Below, one piece after another: positions 47,434 through 59,059 of a DNA stretch of 64,000 nucleotides. Location: NCBI GenBank assembly GCA_964058845.1, contig CAXKVR010000060.1, positions 620,001-684,000 on the forward strand. The letters are read 5' to 3'. Source of the stretch: Carex sylvatica. Lineage: Eukaryota > Streptophyta > Magnoliopsida > Poales > Cyperaceae. Each line of letters starts with the position of its first letter. Within the stretch, counting starts at the first letter, position 1. The notes below the pieces were generated by a model that worked only from the letters and a program-made list of their open reading frames with translations, did no database searches and had not been told where the DNA came from. A program made the position numbers and the translations under genes.

Positions 47434-49976
47434 TGTGACATTATGATAACGTAAGGAAATATTTTTATACTGACTAATTGAGTTAAGGTGTCAAGAATCG
47501 AATTATAAATATAGAAAAACGGTCCAGTGCGGATGGATGACCCGCACTGCGGGTGGCTTCACCCGCACTGGGACAAGTTCCTTAATAAACGGCTGCAATT
47601 TCTCTGGGTGCGGATGGGCACACGCACTGCGGGTGAGTTCTGTACTCTTCTGAAAATTTCGCTAAGTACTGAATGCGGATGGGAGCATCCGCACTGGCCT
47701 CAGTGCGTCCGCACTAGGCTCGGACATTTTTCTGCGCCGTGAGTGCGGCTGGACGGATCCGCAGTGCGGATGATTGATCCGCACTGGGGTGTGTTTGTTA
47801 TTTGCGCAGTAAATGCGGATGGATGGATCCGCAGTGCGGATGAGTGAATCCGCACTGGTGTATATTTTTGCTATTTTTGCCATTTTTGAGGGACTTATTC
47901 GCAAAATGGATAAAATAAACATCTTCTCTCTTTCTCTTTCTCTTTTTAATAAATAAAATATTACATAAGGTCCTATTTGTAACACACATTTCAAAGTTTG
48001 GTAATATTATGAAAATGGAGGGGTATATGTGCAAAATTCCCATTTATTAAACAAATACCTTTCTTCTCATTTCATTTCACCGAAAAATTGAAAGCACATT
48101 CGTGAGAGTTAGGTTTAGAGCCGAACCAAAGGGAAAGAGAGAGAGAGAGAGAAATTAAGCGCGGAAACTGATCGAACTGACCGGAAAATCGAGATTCGAG
48201 CTGAATTGACGATCCTTGATCGATTAGAAAGCTTCAATTTGGTATATATTTCTCCCTGGTAATTTCTTGAAAAACCCTAATTTATTCGATTTATTCGATT
48301 TGTCATGATTTCGGTTGAAACTTGTGATTAGGGTTTCGTAATCGAGTTCTAGCTCGATTAGTTGTTAATTTGTGATAATTGATACGATTTATCTTCCTTT
48401 TCTCTTGAAAACCCTAAGTTTAATTGATTGGTTATATTTTGGTGAAATTCGAATTCGAATTTGATTTGAAACGTTATAACTCGATAATCGAATTGATTTG
48501 CTTGTGGAATTTGGAATTGAACTAGGGTTTTGGGGTTGGATTGAAATGGAAAGGAATTATGATAGTTTCATGTGAAACTCTGGAAATTGTTGGAATTAAT
48601 CGAGTTATAACTTCGTTAAAACCTATCGGATATTAATCGAACGCGTTAATCGAATTTAACGTGTAAAATAGGTGGTAATCATACGAGGCAAAGGATTTCT
48701 GGGTCGTTCGAGACGCCTGAGCCTTAGTCGAGCGTGCTATTACTCAGGTGCGGGGTTTCTGAACTTGTTTGATATTTTATATTCAGAAATTAAACTGTGT
48801 TTCGATTCATATGCATTGCATTGCCTAAATAAAGTAAAACTCGAATTGTTTTATTTGATTGATTTGCATGCTGGTATGGTTATTATTTGTGTTGATCTGA
48901 ATGATCTGATTTTGGAATTAAAGTCACCGTGCTTTATATCACCATCGGTTGGTGGATATGGTATTATTGTCATCCACCGTGATGACGTCACTCAGGGAGT
49001 GAATCCGGATTTGTCAAGTCTATGCATGGACTGTGACGCCCAGTATTCTAAAGCTTTAGATCGTCTGGCCCTCGGCAGTTCCCAGTACCGGTTGGGACGA
49101 GGGGTAAGTGACTTTGTATTATGATTTTGGTTATGGGTGACTGTGTATCGGAGGCATTACCCAGGGGGTATGCGTTTGGATGGTCAATTGGATTTATATG
49201 GATTTTCCGGATATGAATTAGAACCAGACTTTTAATTAAACAGTTAAGCCTGTAACTACAGATGAGTGTCATGAGAAAAGGTTTTACCTGGTACAGCCGT
49301 CTGTAGGTGTCTGTAACCCTACAGATGAGTGGGAACGAATTGGGGTCCAGTTTGGTGGAACATCTGTAGTTACTACCAGATATTCTGAAATCGAGTTAAA
49401 CCAAATATTGTGTGCTTGAATTTCATCTTGGCAATTCCTGATTTGTGATTTCATTTGAATAAATGTTGTCGGGTTTGTGCATTTATGTTTATATATGATT
49501 ATAAACTGATCTGAGCTTTATTTGTGTTTACTTTTGAATATAATCTGTGATTGCAAGTCCAGGAGCGATTGTGGCAATTTATCGCACTGAGAATTCAATT
49601 CTCATCCCCTCTTTTGGGTTAATTTTTCAGGTACCGGTTCGGCGGATCTGAGAGAGACACGAGGTCGGTAGGCCTGGTTTTCACCGCTACTTAGTTGTCT
49701 GGTATTGTGACTAGAGACATGTATAGATTTATGTTTTGATTGTATATATATATGTGTTCTCTATGTCATTTTGTGATGCGTATCCATCGAGATACGGGTT
49801 TTGTATAATATTACCTGACCAGTTGGGATTTGTGAACTGTTTTTCTTAGTTATTTGTTTGTTTTGTTGGTGTGTTTTACTTTCTATTGTATCGTAATTGC
49901 CTTGTAGGCATACGGGCAACCGTATGTCTACGGCAGGAGGCACCCGTCGCGCCTCGTGGGGCCGCGGGGTGTGACA
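47434..49976. mobile_element. 2.5-kb solo LTR with 5-bp target duplication
   Basis: It begins TGTGACATTATG and ends GGGGTGTGACA, so it has TG...CA ends. It is flanked by TGATT on both sides (47429-47433 and 49977-49981). There is no primer-binding site, gag-pol or second LTR, which indicates recombination to a solo LTR. Length and ends suit a long-LTR Ty3/gypsy lineage such as Tekay/Del, which is an inference. The 150-residue open frame at 48672-49124 has no domain and is probably not translated. The host sequence on both sides carries 'gattcag..ctcttcggctgagtggt' repeats. Confidence 0.85.
47522..47865. repeat. array of alternating inverted TGCGGATG / CATCCGCA motifs
   Basis: Within the LTR, motifs such as 'gtgcggatggatga..ccgcactg', 'tgcggatgggagcatccgcact' and 'gatggatccgcagtgcggat' alternate in direction. 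This could make many small hairpins in DNA or in a transcript. Several weak open frames cross it and are artefacts. Confidence 0.8.
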
Positions 49977-49981
49977 TGATT

Positions 49982-51130
49982 GATTCAGTTCTATGTCCAG
50001 TTTGATTCAGTGCCTCTTCGGCTGAGTGGTAACTGTCATAGTCTGATTGATTCAGTTTCTAGTCCAGTTTGATTCAGTACCTCTCGGGTGCATATCCTTC
50101 TAGGCAGTGTTGACACGGTGTAGTCACACTTGCTCGACTGCTACTGTTGCATACCAAGATAAGAGAATGAATAGGCTCATTGACTTGCTAATTTGGTGCG
50201 AACTAAACATTTCACAATTACTGGTTTTACTTTTTCTCTTTTCTTTAATTTTTAGCAGTGAGAGATTTTACAAGTAGTTTAGTGTATATGATAAGATGCT
50301 ATCTTTGTATAATTATATATCTACGCTGAAACAAACTTATAATTTGTTATGATATTTTAATGCAATTGTCTAAGGGCTTACAATAAAAAATAAAAATAAA
50401 AAACTTTTCTCATTTTGTTAACTGACTAATAAGAGTTAGGATATTTTGGTGAGGTCTTATCTGGACAATACATTTTAAGATTATGCAGAACTTTTCTTTC
50501 AAAAATAGTAAAAGAAAATTGTAGACATGCTATTTGTTTATAAATTACTTTTGTATCAATTTTGATGCAATTCTAAAATCATTTGTAGTTCCAACAGATA
50601 TTGTAAAATATAAATTGTATTTTGATATGCATAATATGTATAAAATAAAAATTATATTTTACATAATGAAATTTAAAATTTAAAATTATCTTTTACTGTT
50701 GTTAAAATTATCAAATTAATCAGTTGCCAATATTTCTCCACCCAAACCAACAACACTGAAGTAGGTACTGGGGATTACAAAGCAATTACTCTCTGAACAA
50801 ATCCAAGTGGAAAACGAACCCTCTAGTCTAATTCTTATCCTCTACCCCACTTCTGATGGGCTAGTTCTCCTAAAGTGACCCCAAATTAGATATTAGAGTC
50901 AGACCGTCCGATCAGAATTATGACCAATCCGGTCCGATTTGGAATGCAGGGATATCCTTTAATATTCGTGCCAGTGAAGATCTGACGGTCAAGATGAAAA
51001 TACAGAATTTGAGTTACTGTAGGAGAGTGAATTACTTCTAATGCTCTACGGATCTACCCCACTCTTGACTTGATTAGTTAGCCTACCCCGAATAAATCAC
51101 CATTGACTTCGCCCCACAAACCCTCTTCTC
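49982..51130. other. intergenic and promoter side of the ATL gene
   Basis: 49982-50100 repeats a ~63-bp 'gattcagtttctagtccagt' unit that also occurs just left of the solo LTR. 50850-51050 holds 'ggtccg' and 'gacggtc' motifs, probably a MITE relic related to 53400-53550. No gene is seen. No clear TATA box precedes the ATL leader. Confidence 0.45.
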
Positions 51131-51147
51131 TTTCCCCTTCCACGATC

Positions 51148-51207
51148 ATGCCTTTCCCCTTCCTCCGCCTCCTCCATCTCCCCCTTTCTCTCCACCGTCC
51201 GATCTGA
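51148..51207 (+). promoter_or_regulatory. upstream ORF in the ATL leader
   Basis: A 19-codon frame (MPFPFLRLLHLPLSLHRPI) starts in the pyrimidine-rich leader and ends 25 bases before the ATL start codon, out of frame with it. If the transcript starts upstream of 51148, this could reduce translation of the main frame. Confidence 0.45.
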
Positions 51208-51232
51208 TCTAATCCCCGACCTCTCTCTTCCC

Positions 51233-52396
51233 ATGGCCTCCTCCCGTCGGACGTTTGAAGGCTATTTCAACTCCCCCGTTGATTCCCCACCACAGTGCAC
51301 CATCTCCACCTGTTTACAATCTCCTTTCACCCTTTCTTCTCTCGCTCCCGCTATGCCTTCCCTTCCTGTCCCTGATGATCCCACCCCTATTGAATTACCG
51401 AAGCACAAGGGTTTCTTCCATAACCATACGGTCCTTGCTCTTACTCTCCTCGCTTGTGTCTTTGCCATCTCCCTCTTATCCACCGCTGCGCTCATCTTTT
51501 TTCATCGGAGGTTACGGAGGAGACGCGCCTTGGCTGCTGCCCTTATTGACCCGCCTCTCTTTCCTTCTGACCCGGATACACCTGCACCTGGTGCTGGTCC
51601 GGATCCTGGCCCGGGAGAGGACCCGATCCATCACGTGTGGTATATTCGTACTGTCGGGCTAGATGAGGCCACAATTGAGTCGATTGCGGTTACTAAGTAT
51701 CAGGCTGGGACAGGATTGCTTGGATCTGCTGATTGTTCAGTTTGCCTAGGTGATTTTCAAGATGGGGATTTGGTGAGGTTGTTGCCTAAGTGTGGTCATG
51801 CTTTCCATGTACCTTGTATCGACACATGGCTCCGGGCCCATGTTAACTGCCCTGTTTGTCGGTCGGATGTGGTTGATCCCAAGGCCACTGCTGCAGATGG
51901 TGATTCCACGATTGTATCTTCCGAGGCGTCAGCTGGGGATATGGAGGAGACGAGAAGCGAAGCCAGGGAGAATGGTGAGGTAAGTTTGGATGTGCAGTCC
52001 AGAGATAGTGAAGTGAATGAGCATGAACACGAAGTGTTCGTTGAAATTCCTCTTTCGGATTCTTCGTCAGATTCAGGTATATTGACATTACAAGCTGATT
52101 CTGAGGACAGGGAACCTAACCCGAATCCAGTCAGGCATCGATCAGTTTCTGTCGATTCACCGTTTTTGGTCCCCAGTGTTGTTATCACAATACCAGAGTC
52201 TTATATCAGTGGCCAGGTTTTGAAAGAAGAACAGTTAGAACAGAGTGGTAAAGAGAAGGAGAGGCCAAGTAATGGATCAAAAGCCAGATCAACCCGGTTT
52301 GAAATGGTGAGATCCTTCTCATCTAGTAGTGGCAGTGGCAGGGCTTTCTTCTTCTCTAGAAATGGTCGGTCGAGGAGCTCTGTTCTTCCATTGTGA
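51233..52396 (+). CDS. ATL-type RING-H2 E3 ubiquitin ligase, intronless
   Basis: The product has 387 residues. Residues about 65-91 are one membrane span followed by a basic stretch (HRRLRRRR). The GLD motif is at 142-144. The RING-H2 finger spans 168-209 with C168, C171, C187, H189, H192, C195, C206 and C209, spaced C-x2-C-x15-C-x-H-x2-H-x2-C-x10-C-x2-C, and with the W-x6-C-P signature (W199, P207) needed for E2 contact. The serine-rich C-terminus (RSFSSSSGSGRAFFFSRNG) is like that of the ATL51-54 subgroup, which is my best placement. ATL proteins sit in cellular membranes and transfer ubiquitin to substrates, often in stress or wall responses. The ATG lies in good context (CCCATGGCC). The absence of introns is usual for the family. 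The substrate cannot be inferred. Confidence 0.95.
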   Translation: MASSRRTFEGYFNSPVDSPPQCTISTCLQSPFTLSSLAPAMPSLPVPDDPTPIELPKHKGFFHNHTVLALTLLACVFAISLLSTAALIFFHRRLRRRRALAAALIDPPLFPSDPDTPAPGAGPDPGPGEDPIHHVWYIRTVGLDEATIESIAVTKYQAGTGLLGSADCSVCLGDFQDGDLVRLLPKCGHAFHVPCIDTWLRAHVNCPVCRSDVVDPKATAADGDSTIVSSEASAGDMEETRSEARENGEVSLDVQSRDSEVNEHEHEVFVEIPLSDSSSDSGILTLQADSEDREPNPNPVRHRSVSVDSPFLVPSVVITIPESYISGQVLKEEQLEQSGKEKERPSNGSKARSTRFEMVRSFSSSSGSGRAFFFSRNGRSRSSVLPL

Positions 52397-52944
52397 GATC
52401 CGATGGGGGGAGTCTATGTCAGTTTTGTTTCGGATTTTGGGTTTTGTGTTTTGTCAGTGTTTGTCGGGTCAAGCCCGGTTCTGATCAACTGTTTATAGAA
52501 ATAGTATGGAGAGAATTTCTAAATACAGGAGAAAGCATGCTCCTGATATCTCTCCTCTGTTATAAATGTAAGGTATAAATGCTGTAACACAAACACTATA
52601 ATATAATCTGTTTCTCGCCATTTTATGGCTGAAGGATACATTCAAATTATATATATCGGGTTTCAATTTGTTTGATTCAAACTTAGTTTAAAATTTGCTT
52701 GATTTGTTTGATTCAAACTGAGTTTAAAATTTCCAAAAACTTCTATATATCCTTCGTTGTATTGTTGAATTAGATACAGCTTTTGTGATTATTACTGATA
52801 TGCTGTTGATTGCATTATTCTATGGTCTGGTCATCTTGTGCCAAATCTGATTGCTACCTTTCATACTACAGGAAATTAAGTTAGTTTTTTCTTGAAGTGT
52901 AAATATATCAATTGTTGCCTTTTTCTTTTATTGCATCAATGAGA
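52397..52944. other. 3' flank of the ATL gene
   Basis: Probable 3' untranslated region, with AT-rich candidate polyadenylation context around 52560-52610, followed by short 'tttgattcaaact' direct repeats (about 52665-52725). Confidence 0.4.
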
Positions 52945-53830
52945 GATGTGTTTACGCGTAAAATAAAAGTATGATAACAACATAGAATGATTGTTCTCTT
53001 TATTGATGCTCTGTTTCTGGTCCATATATGTGCAAAATCTATTCGATGCACATTATATTGACGTGTCCTTACTGTCTGGTTCTCAATAAAATATAAATGG
53101 TAGCCTTCTTTAGTGGATTTCTTGGAACTTTTCAGTTATCCATCCACTGAAAAAGTGTAATTATTTACTTAGGAATTGTTTTGCATTGTTATGTCATTAT
53201 GTGACTTGCGGCCTATCTTGCATGGATAAGGTTATGGATATTGTATCGAATATGATACGGGATACAATAATATGACAATTTTCAACACGATATGAGTATT
53301 TATATAGCAATACGATCTGTATTGGATATGAGTACAGAGCCATATATAAAGTATCGGAGTAACATAGTTTGCGGCTTACAACGCATCTCCTGCTTTTGGA
53401 GTCAGGAACCGCTAAACTCAAATTTTGAATCTTGATTCGGATCGCTCAATTAGGCCTGATGTAGAATGCACAGGATCGTTTTAATTATCGCGCCGAAGCA
53501 GATGGAACGGTCCGGATCCAAATTCAAAATTGGATTACTTTAGGGGATCTGAAGTCCAAATCTTGCCTATGAATTGACTGTTGTGAATTGTGACTTTGTA
53601 TTAAAAAATTTGGTAAGTATATTACGATATCAAATTATATCAATTAAGCCCGAGACATCCTGTATATTGATGTTGTTTTTACCCGATTATTCTGTTCCAA
53701 TCTGGTCCCGAATGAAATCTGAACTGTAACTAATTCGGACTGGATCAAATTAGACAGTGTATAATTCTAAAAAAATACGGTGGTACTATTAGTATTTCAA
53801 TTCGAATTCTATCCAGACCCAACATTACAG
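52945..53830. repeat. segmental repeat, copy 1
   Basis: 52945-53215 matches 59550-59840, including 'tgtttacgcgtaaaataaaa', 'ctattcgatgcacatt' and 'ggaattgttttgcattg'. 53640-53830 matches 60470-60690 and 63335-63400 ('cgaattctatccagacccaacatta'). 53220-53350 contains 'ggatattgtatcgaatatga' sequence parallel to 59905-60075. No gene is carried. Confidence 0.7.
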
Positions 53831-55680
53831 TAGATCGGGTATATAATTGTTTTTTTTTTTAGAAAAATAGACATGAGCCCTTCCATTAGAATAAGATGCA
53901 AAAAATACAAGATGATAGTACAAAAATAAAGAGAGAGAAAAAGAAAATCTAACCTCGAAAAACCAGCGCCTCTAATGATCTCAGTATCACTTGGTAGCAT
54001 GAACTAGATCACTGAACCCCAGAGAGGCAGAATCTAAGTTTCAGCCCTTTTTTTTAAAAAACGCATCATTGACCTGAGGCAAAACTCAATTACATCCAAC
54101 CTAAAATCCCAGCAAAAATAAAACATCATCTGCCATGCAACCTTAACAGGTACACTTAAGCTAGTGCGCCATCAATTGATTGATGTTATTTTTTGTCTAC
54201 AGGTACCTTAACAGGTACTGCATGTACAATGCAGAATTTTGATGTTATTTTTTGTCTACTGTAGTATATAACATACTAATTGATTTTGTTCATAGGGACT
54301 GATTCACCACTTAAGTATCATTTCATCCCTATTGGTTGGTTAGTTCCTTGATGTTATTTGAGAACTGAGTTGAATCACGATTATGGTAAAATAATATTTA
54401 AAAAGGCAAAAAAAAAGGTAAATGATGAAATATCTCGCTTCTGCTCCATTACTGTATTACTATTGTTTTAAGTCAGCAATGATACTGGTATGTACCGGAC
54501 TACTGACTGAAATTGTGGCCTTAATATTGCCTTTTATATCGGATGGTTTTCATGTTCACTAGTAATAATGTTTTGAGCTTTGCAATTTAGGCATCCGACT
54601 GCTCTTTGGAAGACTGGCAACTTGGCAGAGGCTAGGCTTGTTGTAGTTGTTTAAATTGTATGTTATTTTTTGTTCTTTTAAATTGTATGTACAAGCGGCT
54701 AAACATGTGTGAATGTATTACGGGTTAATCTTGCTGAAATAATGCTCATTTATGAATTTTTTTTTTTGTTACGTTTATGGATCTAGAGAAAATTTGTACT
54801 CCAAACAGTTGTTACTAGTTTTTATATTTTTTTATATCAATTATTTATCGAAGTCCTAGCTTCATAATGAATGCTTGATGTACATGAAGCTACTACAAAT
54901 GTAGATAACTTGCTGGTACGATACTGTTACTAGTAACAAATCTCTTGCAAATGCACTCTGACTTGTACAATATTTTAAAAAAAAATGCTTTCATCTATGA
55001 GTCCTTTCCTTACTCCTGTGGTATTACAAAAAATGCTTTCAAGCAAAATAAACTGGTACATATCCTACTACATAAGTATGGGGCCATGAATGCTAGTTAC
55101 GGTGGAAGCACTTAACATCAGCCCCAGTTGTATGTACCAGCCCCTCTCTCAATTATGCTATTCTAAAACTTAGTAAGCACAAGGAAAATCTGAAGCACAT
55201 GTATGAGTGTGCTTCAAAGTTTTTAGCAGTTGTCTTTTAGTCATATTTTTGTTCACTTCAGAAAGATGGGGTTGAAAGCATGTTTTTGTAGCTAAAATTT
55301 TGTACAATGACAGTTATAAAAGGTCGAAATTATTTTCCTTTTGGTACCAATTTATGGACATACAATTTTGAACGAGTACACAATATGTTATCTCTAATAT
55401 TGTAATACTGTCAATAAAGAAAATTTTCTTATCACTAAAGTTTATATTTAAATTTCTTAGTGACATTTTCCTGCCTACTCGATGCTTCCAGGAATCAGTC
55501 CAGATGCAAATTGCAAGCTTAACTCATATATTTGATTAAAAACAATTTTAAAAATGTAGACAATAACTACTACAAACAATTCAAAAACAACATTGGTATT
55601 GTACAAAATAATAGGTCAAAAATAGAAATATTCTACAACAAGTAATCACAAGAATTCCAAAACCAGAAAAAAAAAGGTTT
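53831..55680. other. intergenic, no gene seen
   Basis: No supported coding region. Short direct repeats occur near 54150-54260 ('ttgatgttattttttgtctac' twice) and 54960-55035. Confidence 0.4.
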
Positions 55681-55689
55681 GTCACTAGA

Positions 55690-56056
55690 AAGAAGAAGCC
55701 CTCTCAAGCCGGGACAGCTAGAGTCTACAGGGATGGCTGGTTGGACCCTGTTCTCAGCTAGTATCTCCACAAACTCGGACAAAATAGACCTGAACTTTTC
55801 TCTAATCAAGGTCTCTTTTTCTACAAGAACCTCAACTATTATATCTACCGCTTCTCTATGTTTCTTATGTAAGCCAAGGCCACCTCACATGCACCGCTAG
55901 ATATTTTCTTCACAGCTGTATCTATGTACTCAGCAATTTCTCTCACATTGAATTATATGATCATTTGCCATGAAGACATCAGCATGCTGGGCACCTGCAT
56001 CCATGACTGACCATGCATGAACCAGTCTCTGACATGCCAAATGTTGTCACTATCTA
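55690..56056 (-). pseudogene. FtsH2/FtsH8-like protease C-terminal fragment, frameshifted
   Basis: In order on the minus strand, successive frames give VTTFGMSETG, WSVMDAGAQHADVFMA, REIAEYIDTAVKKISSGAC followed by EVALAYIRN, and then REAVDIIVEVLVEKETL followed by 'FRSILSEFVEILAENRV'. This follows the C-terminal region of thylakoid FtsH2/FtsH8 (VAR2-type) AAA-metalloproteases block by block. At least three frame changes separate the blocks and stops occur in each frame. The ATPase and zinc-binding HEXXH parts are absent. It is a dead fragment, and its mode of origin is not clear. Confidence 0.8.
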
Positions 56057-56499
56057 TTCCAAATGAATGAAAACCTTAATGCAACAAAATTCAGAAACCA
56101 ATTTTTTTTACCTTTTAATTTGGCAACAATTAAAAAGCAAAAACACAACAACTTAACGGTTACATCTTTCTCAATCATGTATAACTTTTTTCAGCCTGCT
56201 CAGAGTTCAACAACTTAACGGTTCATACCAGTTACACCCAGTCTCAACAGAAAAGAACAAGTACAGGGCCTACTGACATAAGATTCTACATATCAACATA
56301 CCTGACACTATACTTAGCAGCATCTGATCTGATTGACTCGTTATTACATTTGTAGTAGTTTAACTATAGTTCGTCCTAACAAAAGGTATTTACCAGCGTA
56401 TCTTTTTTATTTGTTAGTATTTTTTTATTTTTTGTGCAAATTGAGCAATTAACACAAATTCGTTCAATTGGTTGAAAAATATTATAAGGGTGGAAATTT

Positions 56500-56760
56500 C
56501 AGACAGAAAAAATAAGATAGAGAGGAGTGCACCTGTATTGAGCGGCGAGAGGGTGAGGGTTCGGTTGTGGGTGAGAGATTAAGAAACGCTGATGAAAGAG
56601 AAGGAGAGAGTGGCGATGCAAGAGAGGAGAGGGCGACGACGGGGGAGATCAGAGTGTTGATCTGAGAGGTGAGGGTTAGGGTTAGGTTTTTCTTCTCTTT
56701 TGAACACAGCACACAGGTCGGGAAGGGCTCCATTCGTTGAGAGAGAGAGAGGGAGATCAG
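56500..56760 (-). other. leader-like pyrimidine-rich stretch
   Basis: The minus strand reads like a plant 5' leader: an ATG (about 56736) in CT-rich sequence with CCCTAACCCTAACC, then an ACAG|GTGCAC donor-like site near 56531. It lies upstream of the FtsH-like fragment on the same strand. A link between them is possible but cannot be shown. Confidence 0.25.
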
Positions 56761-57122
56761 CAGGTGTCCAGTTCCAAAAATTCTACTCTTTTGCCCTGTA
56801 CCTGTAGTGTTGTTTGATCTGTACGACTTTTGATGGAGATCGGATGCTCTAAATTTTGAGAGCATTTGGGAGCATAGTGACAAACAGATAGTTTGGATTC
56901 GGTTTGACGGGATCAAAAATTTATGATTCGAGTATAATTTTGAAATAATTCGGAACAATAAAAAAAAGAATTCCAAAATAAAAACCAGCAAAAAAATAAA
57001 TTAAAAAAAATAAATAAAGAGAGTGATCCAGAGTCTAAACTAGTGCCTCACGTGAATCCTCTGGGGGCATTTCAGTTTGAATCAAAACATAAAGTTGAAA
57101 CCAATTCCATATGAGTTTTACC

Positions 57123-57978
57123 TAGGGGTGAAAACGGGGCGGATACGGAGCGGATAATGCTGATATTATATCCGCATTCGTTGAATAATGAGTGGATACG
57201 AATACGGATAGTAAACGGATATCAAAATTTGAAATCAAATTCGCTTTAAACGGATACGGATACGGAACGAATAATTTACATATATGAATTCAAATACGGA
57301 TACAAAACGAATATTTGTCGGATAATTGAGTCATATGAACTTTAATATACAAATACTAATTAAATTTTTTAAGAAAAACAAATCAAAGAATAGAAAAAAT
57401 AAAAAAAATGGAAGTGCCCTTGGATTTATGAAAATGGAGAAGAGTATAAACAAGAGGAATAGATAAGGGAACAAATTTGAAAGGGTGTGTCGCTGCCACT
57501 CTACCAGGTGCCAGCTAGCTAGGCTTTTTTATATGCTTCAAAGTTGTTTGTCGCGCTACCTGTCCGGATTTGTTTTGATATTTAATCCCACTACAGATGG
57601 AGAGAAGAAAGGAAGTATATAAGCCTTTCCGCTCAGCTTTTGGCAAAGAAGTTTTTGAAATGACTGACTGAGGATCCGTTAAACTTACATCCAAATATGT
57701 TCGGATATCCGCTCCGTTTAGCACCTGCAAAATTTATCCGAATCAGTATCTGAATCCATTCGTCTTATTCAATATATATCCGAATCCGTATCCTCGAATA
57801 ATCTGCTCCGTTTAATTCGGATTCAAAATTTATCCGAATTCGTATCTGGATCCATTCGTCTTATTCAGTATATATCTGAATCCGTGTCCGCGAATAATCC
57901 GCTCCATTTAATTCTGATTCAGATAATAAACGGATATGGAGGGGATTTGGATCGGATAATCCGACTTTGTCACCCCTA
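57123..57978. mobile_element. non-autonomous hAT element with perfect 8-bp duplication
   Basis: It starts TAGGGGTGAAAACGG and ends TTTGTCACCCCTA. GTTTTACC flanks it at 57115-57122 and 57979-57986. Subterminal regions are full of CGGATA and TATCCG motifs. The interior (about 57370-57640) is unrelated AT-rich sequence without a transposase. It is the same family as 35367-36796. Confidence 0.92.
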
Positions 57979-57989
57979 GTTTTACCGCT

Positions 57990-59059
57990 TCATTTTAAAG
58001 CTTAAACCAAAAATTTTAGTGGAATCCACTTGTCGCTTCCACATTGGAAAAGAGAATGGTCCCACCACCATATGCACAGACGGGGGAGTTGGAGTAGGTC
58101 CGATGCCTATTGGACCTACTTTGGTTCGATGCGTGTTGTGACCATTCAATTGTATCAAGGGTAGTGCACTCTGTATTAAAATCTGTATTTTTATCAATTT
58201 CTGTGCGTACAAATTTTAATACTGATCGTACAGTAATAGAGTCCATCAAATCTAAAAGTAGGCCCAATGGGCATCGGATCTACTCCTATCTCGACATGAA
58301 GTGACACAGCAACCAAGGAATTCTTTCTCTAAGTAGGAGCGATGAATTTTTGAGTTGGAAACGCGAATAAAACAGTAAATTCGTCAAATTCGCAAATAAT
58401 TTACGAATTAAACGCGTATTTTGTTACTATGTTTGAAAGTAGAGTAATTTAAGTGCAGCCACTTTTTTAATTAAGTACTCTGAAGAATATAACTATATGT
58501 GTTTTTATCAGTAACATGGACTTATAAAAGTTAAAAAAAAATAAACGACAAATTTTATCTAAAATAATTATAACGGTCACACGTGCATCACAACCAAATA
58601 ACAATTCAATTATTTTTTAATTATAAATTAATATTTTAAACTTGTCTTAAAACTCTACAAGAAATATGAAATACCATGAGTTGTAAACACTAAAATCAAT
58701 ACTTCCTTCTCAAAATATTAAAAATGTTCTAAAAATATTTGATTATCAGGGATGAGAATTCAAAATAAAAATGAAAAATATGAATGTAGAATTAAGAAAA
58801 GATCACTGAGTGAGAGATGCGAGAATATCGGAGCTAAAGATGCGAGACTGCCACAAAACTGACTCAGAATCGTCATTAAAAGGAAGTAGTGCGGATGAAG
58901 AAAAGTTTAAAATTCAAACATTGGAGCTATCAAAGACAACAACGCGCATGGCAGTTAGTAGGGAACACTTAAGAGCTCATTAGAAGTAGAAAGATGCGCG
59001 CTAACCATAAATGAGAGACTACTAAAGAAAGAAAGGCTGAGGGACAATATAATTACTTA
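57990..59059. other. intergenic, no gene seen
   Basis: A short inverted arrangement around 58100-58300 ('aggtccgatgcctattgg' against 'cccaatgggcatcgga') suggests another small foldback. No coding sequence is supported. Confidence 0.4.
58050..58300. repeat. short foldback around GGTCCGATGCC
   Basis: 'gagtaggtccgatgcctattgg' near 58091-58112 is mirrored by 'ccaatgggcatcggatctactc' near 58264-58285, and inner sequence pairs too ('tgtattaaaatctgtat' against 'gtacaaattttaatact'). It is probably a MITE of about 200 bp. The target duplication is unresolved. Confidence 0.5.

Noticed and set aside
48672..49124. 150-residue open frame in the solo LTR
   Set aside because: No domain, and it lies wholly inside an LTR; retroelement proteins are encoded between LTRs.
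51255..51662. 135-residue frame overlapping the ATL gene, plus several antisense frames
   Set aside because: Shadows of the GC-richer ATL coding sequence, which alone shows a conserved RING-H2 domain.
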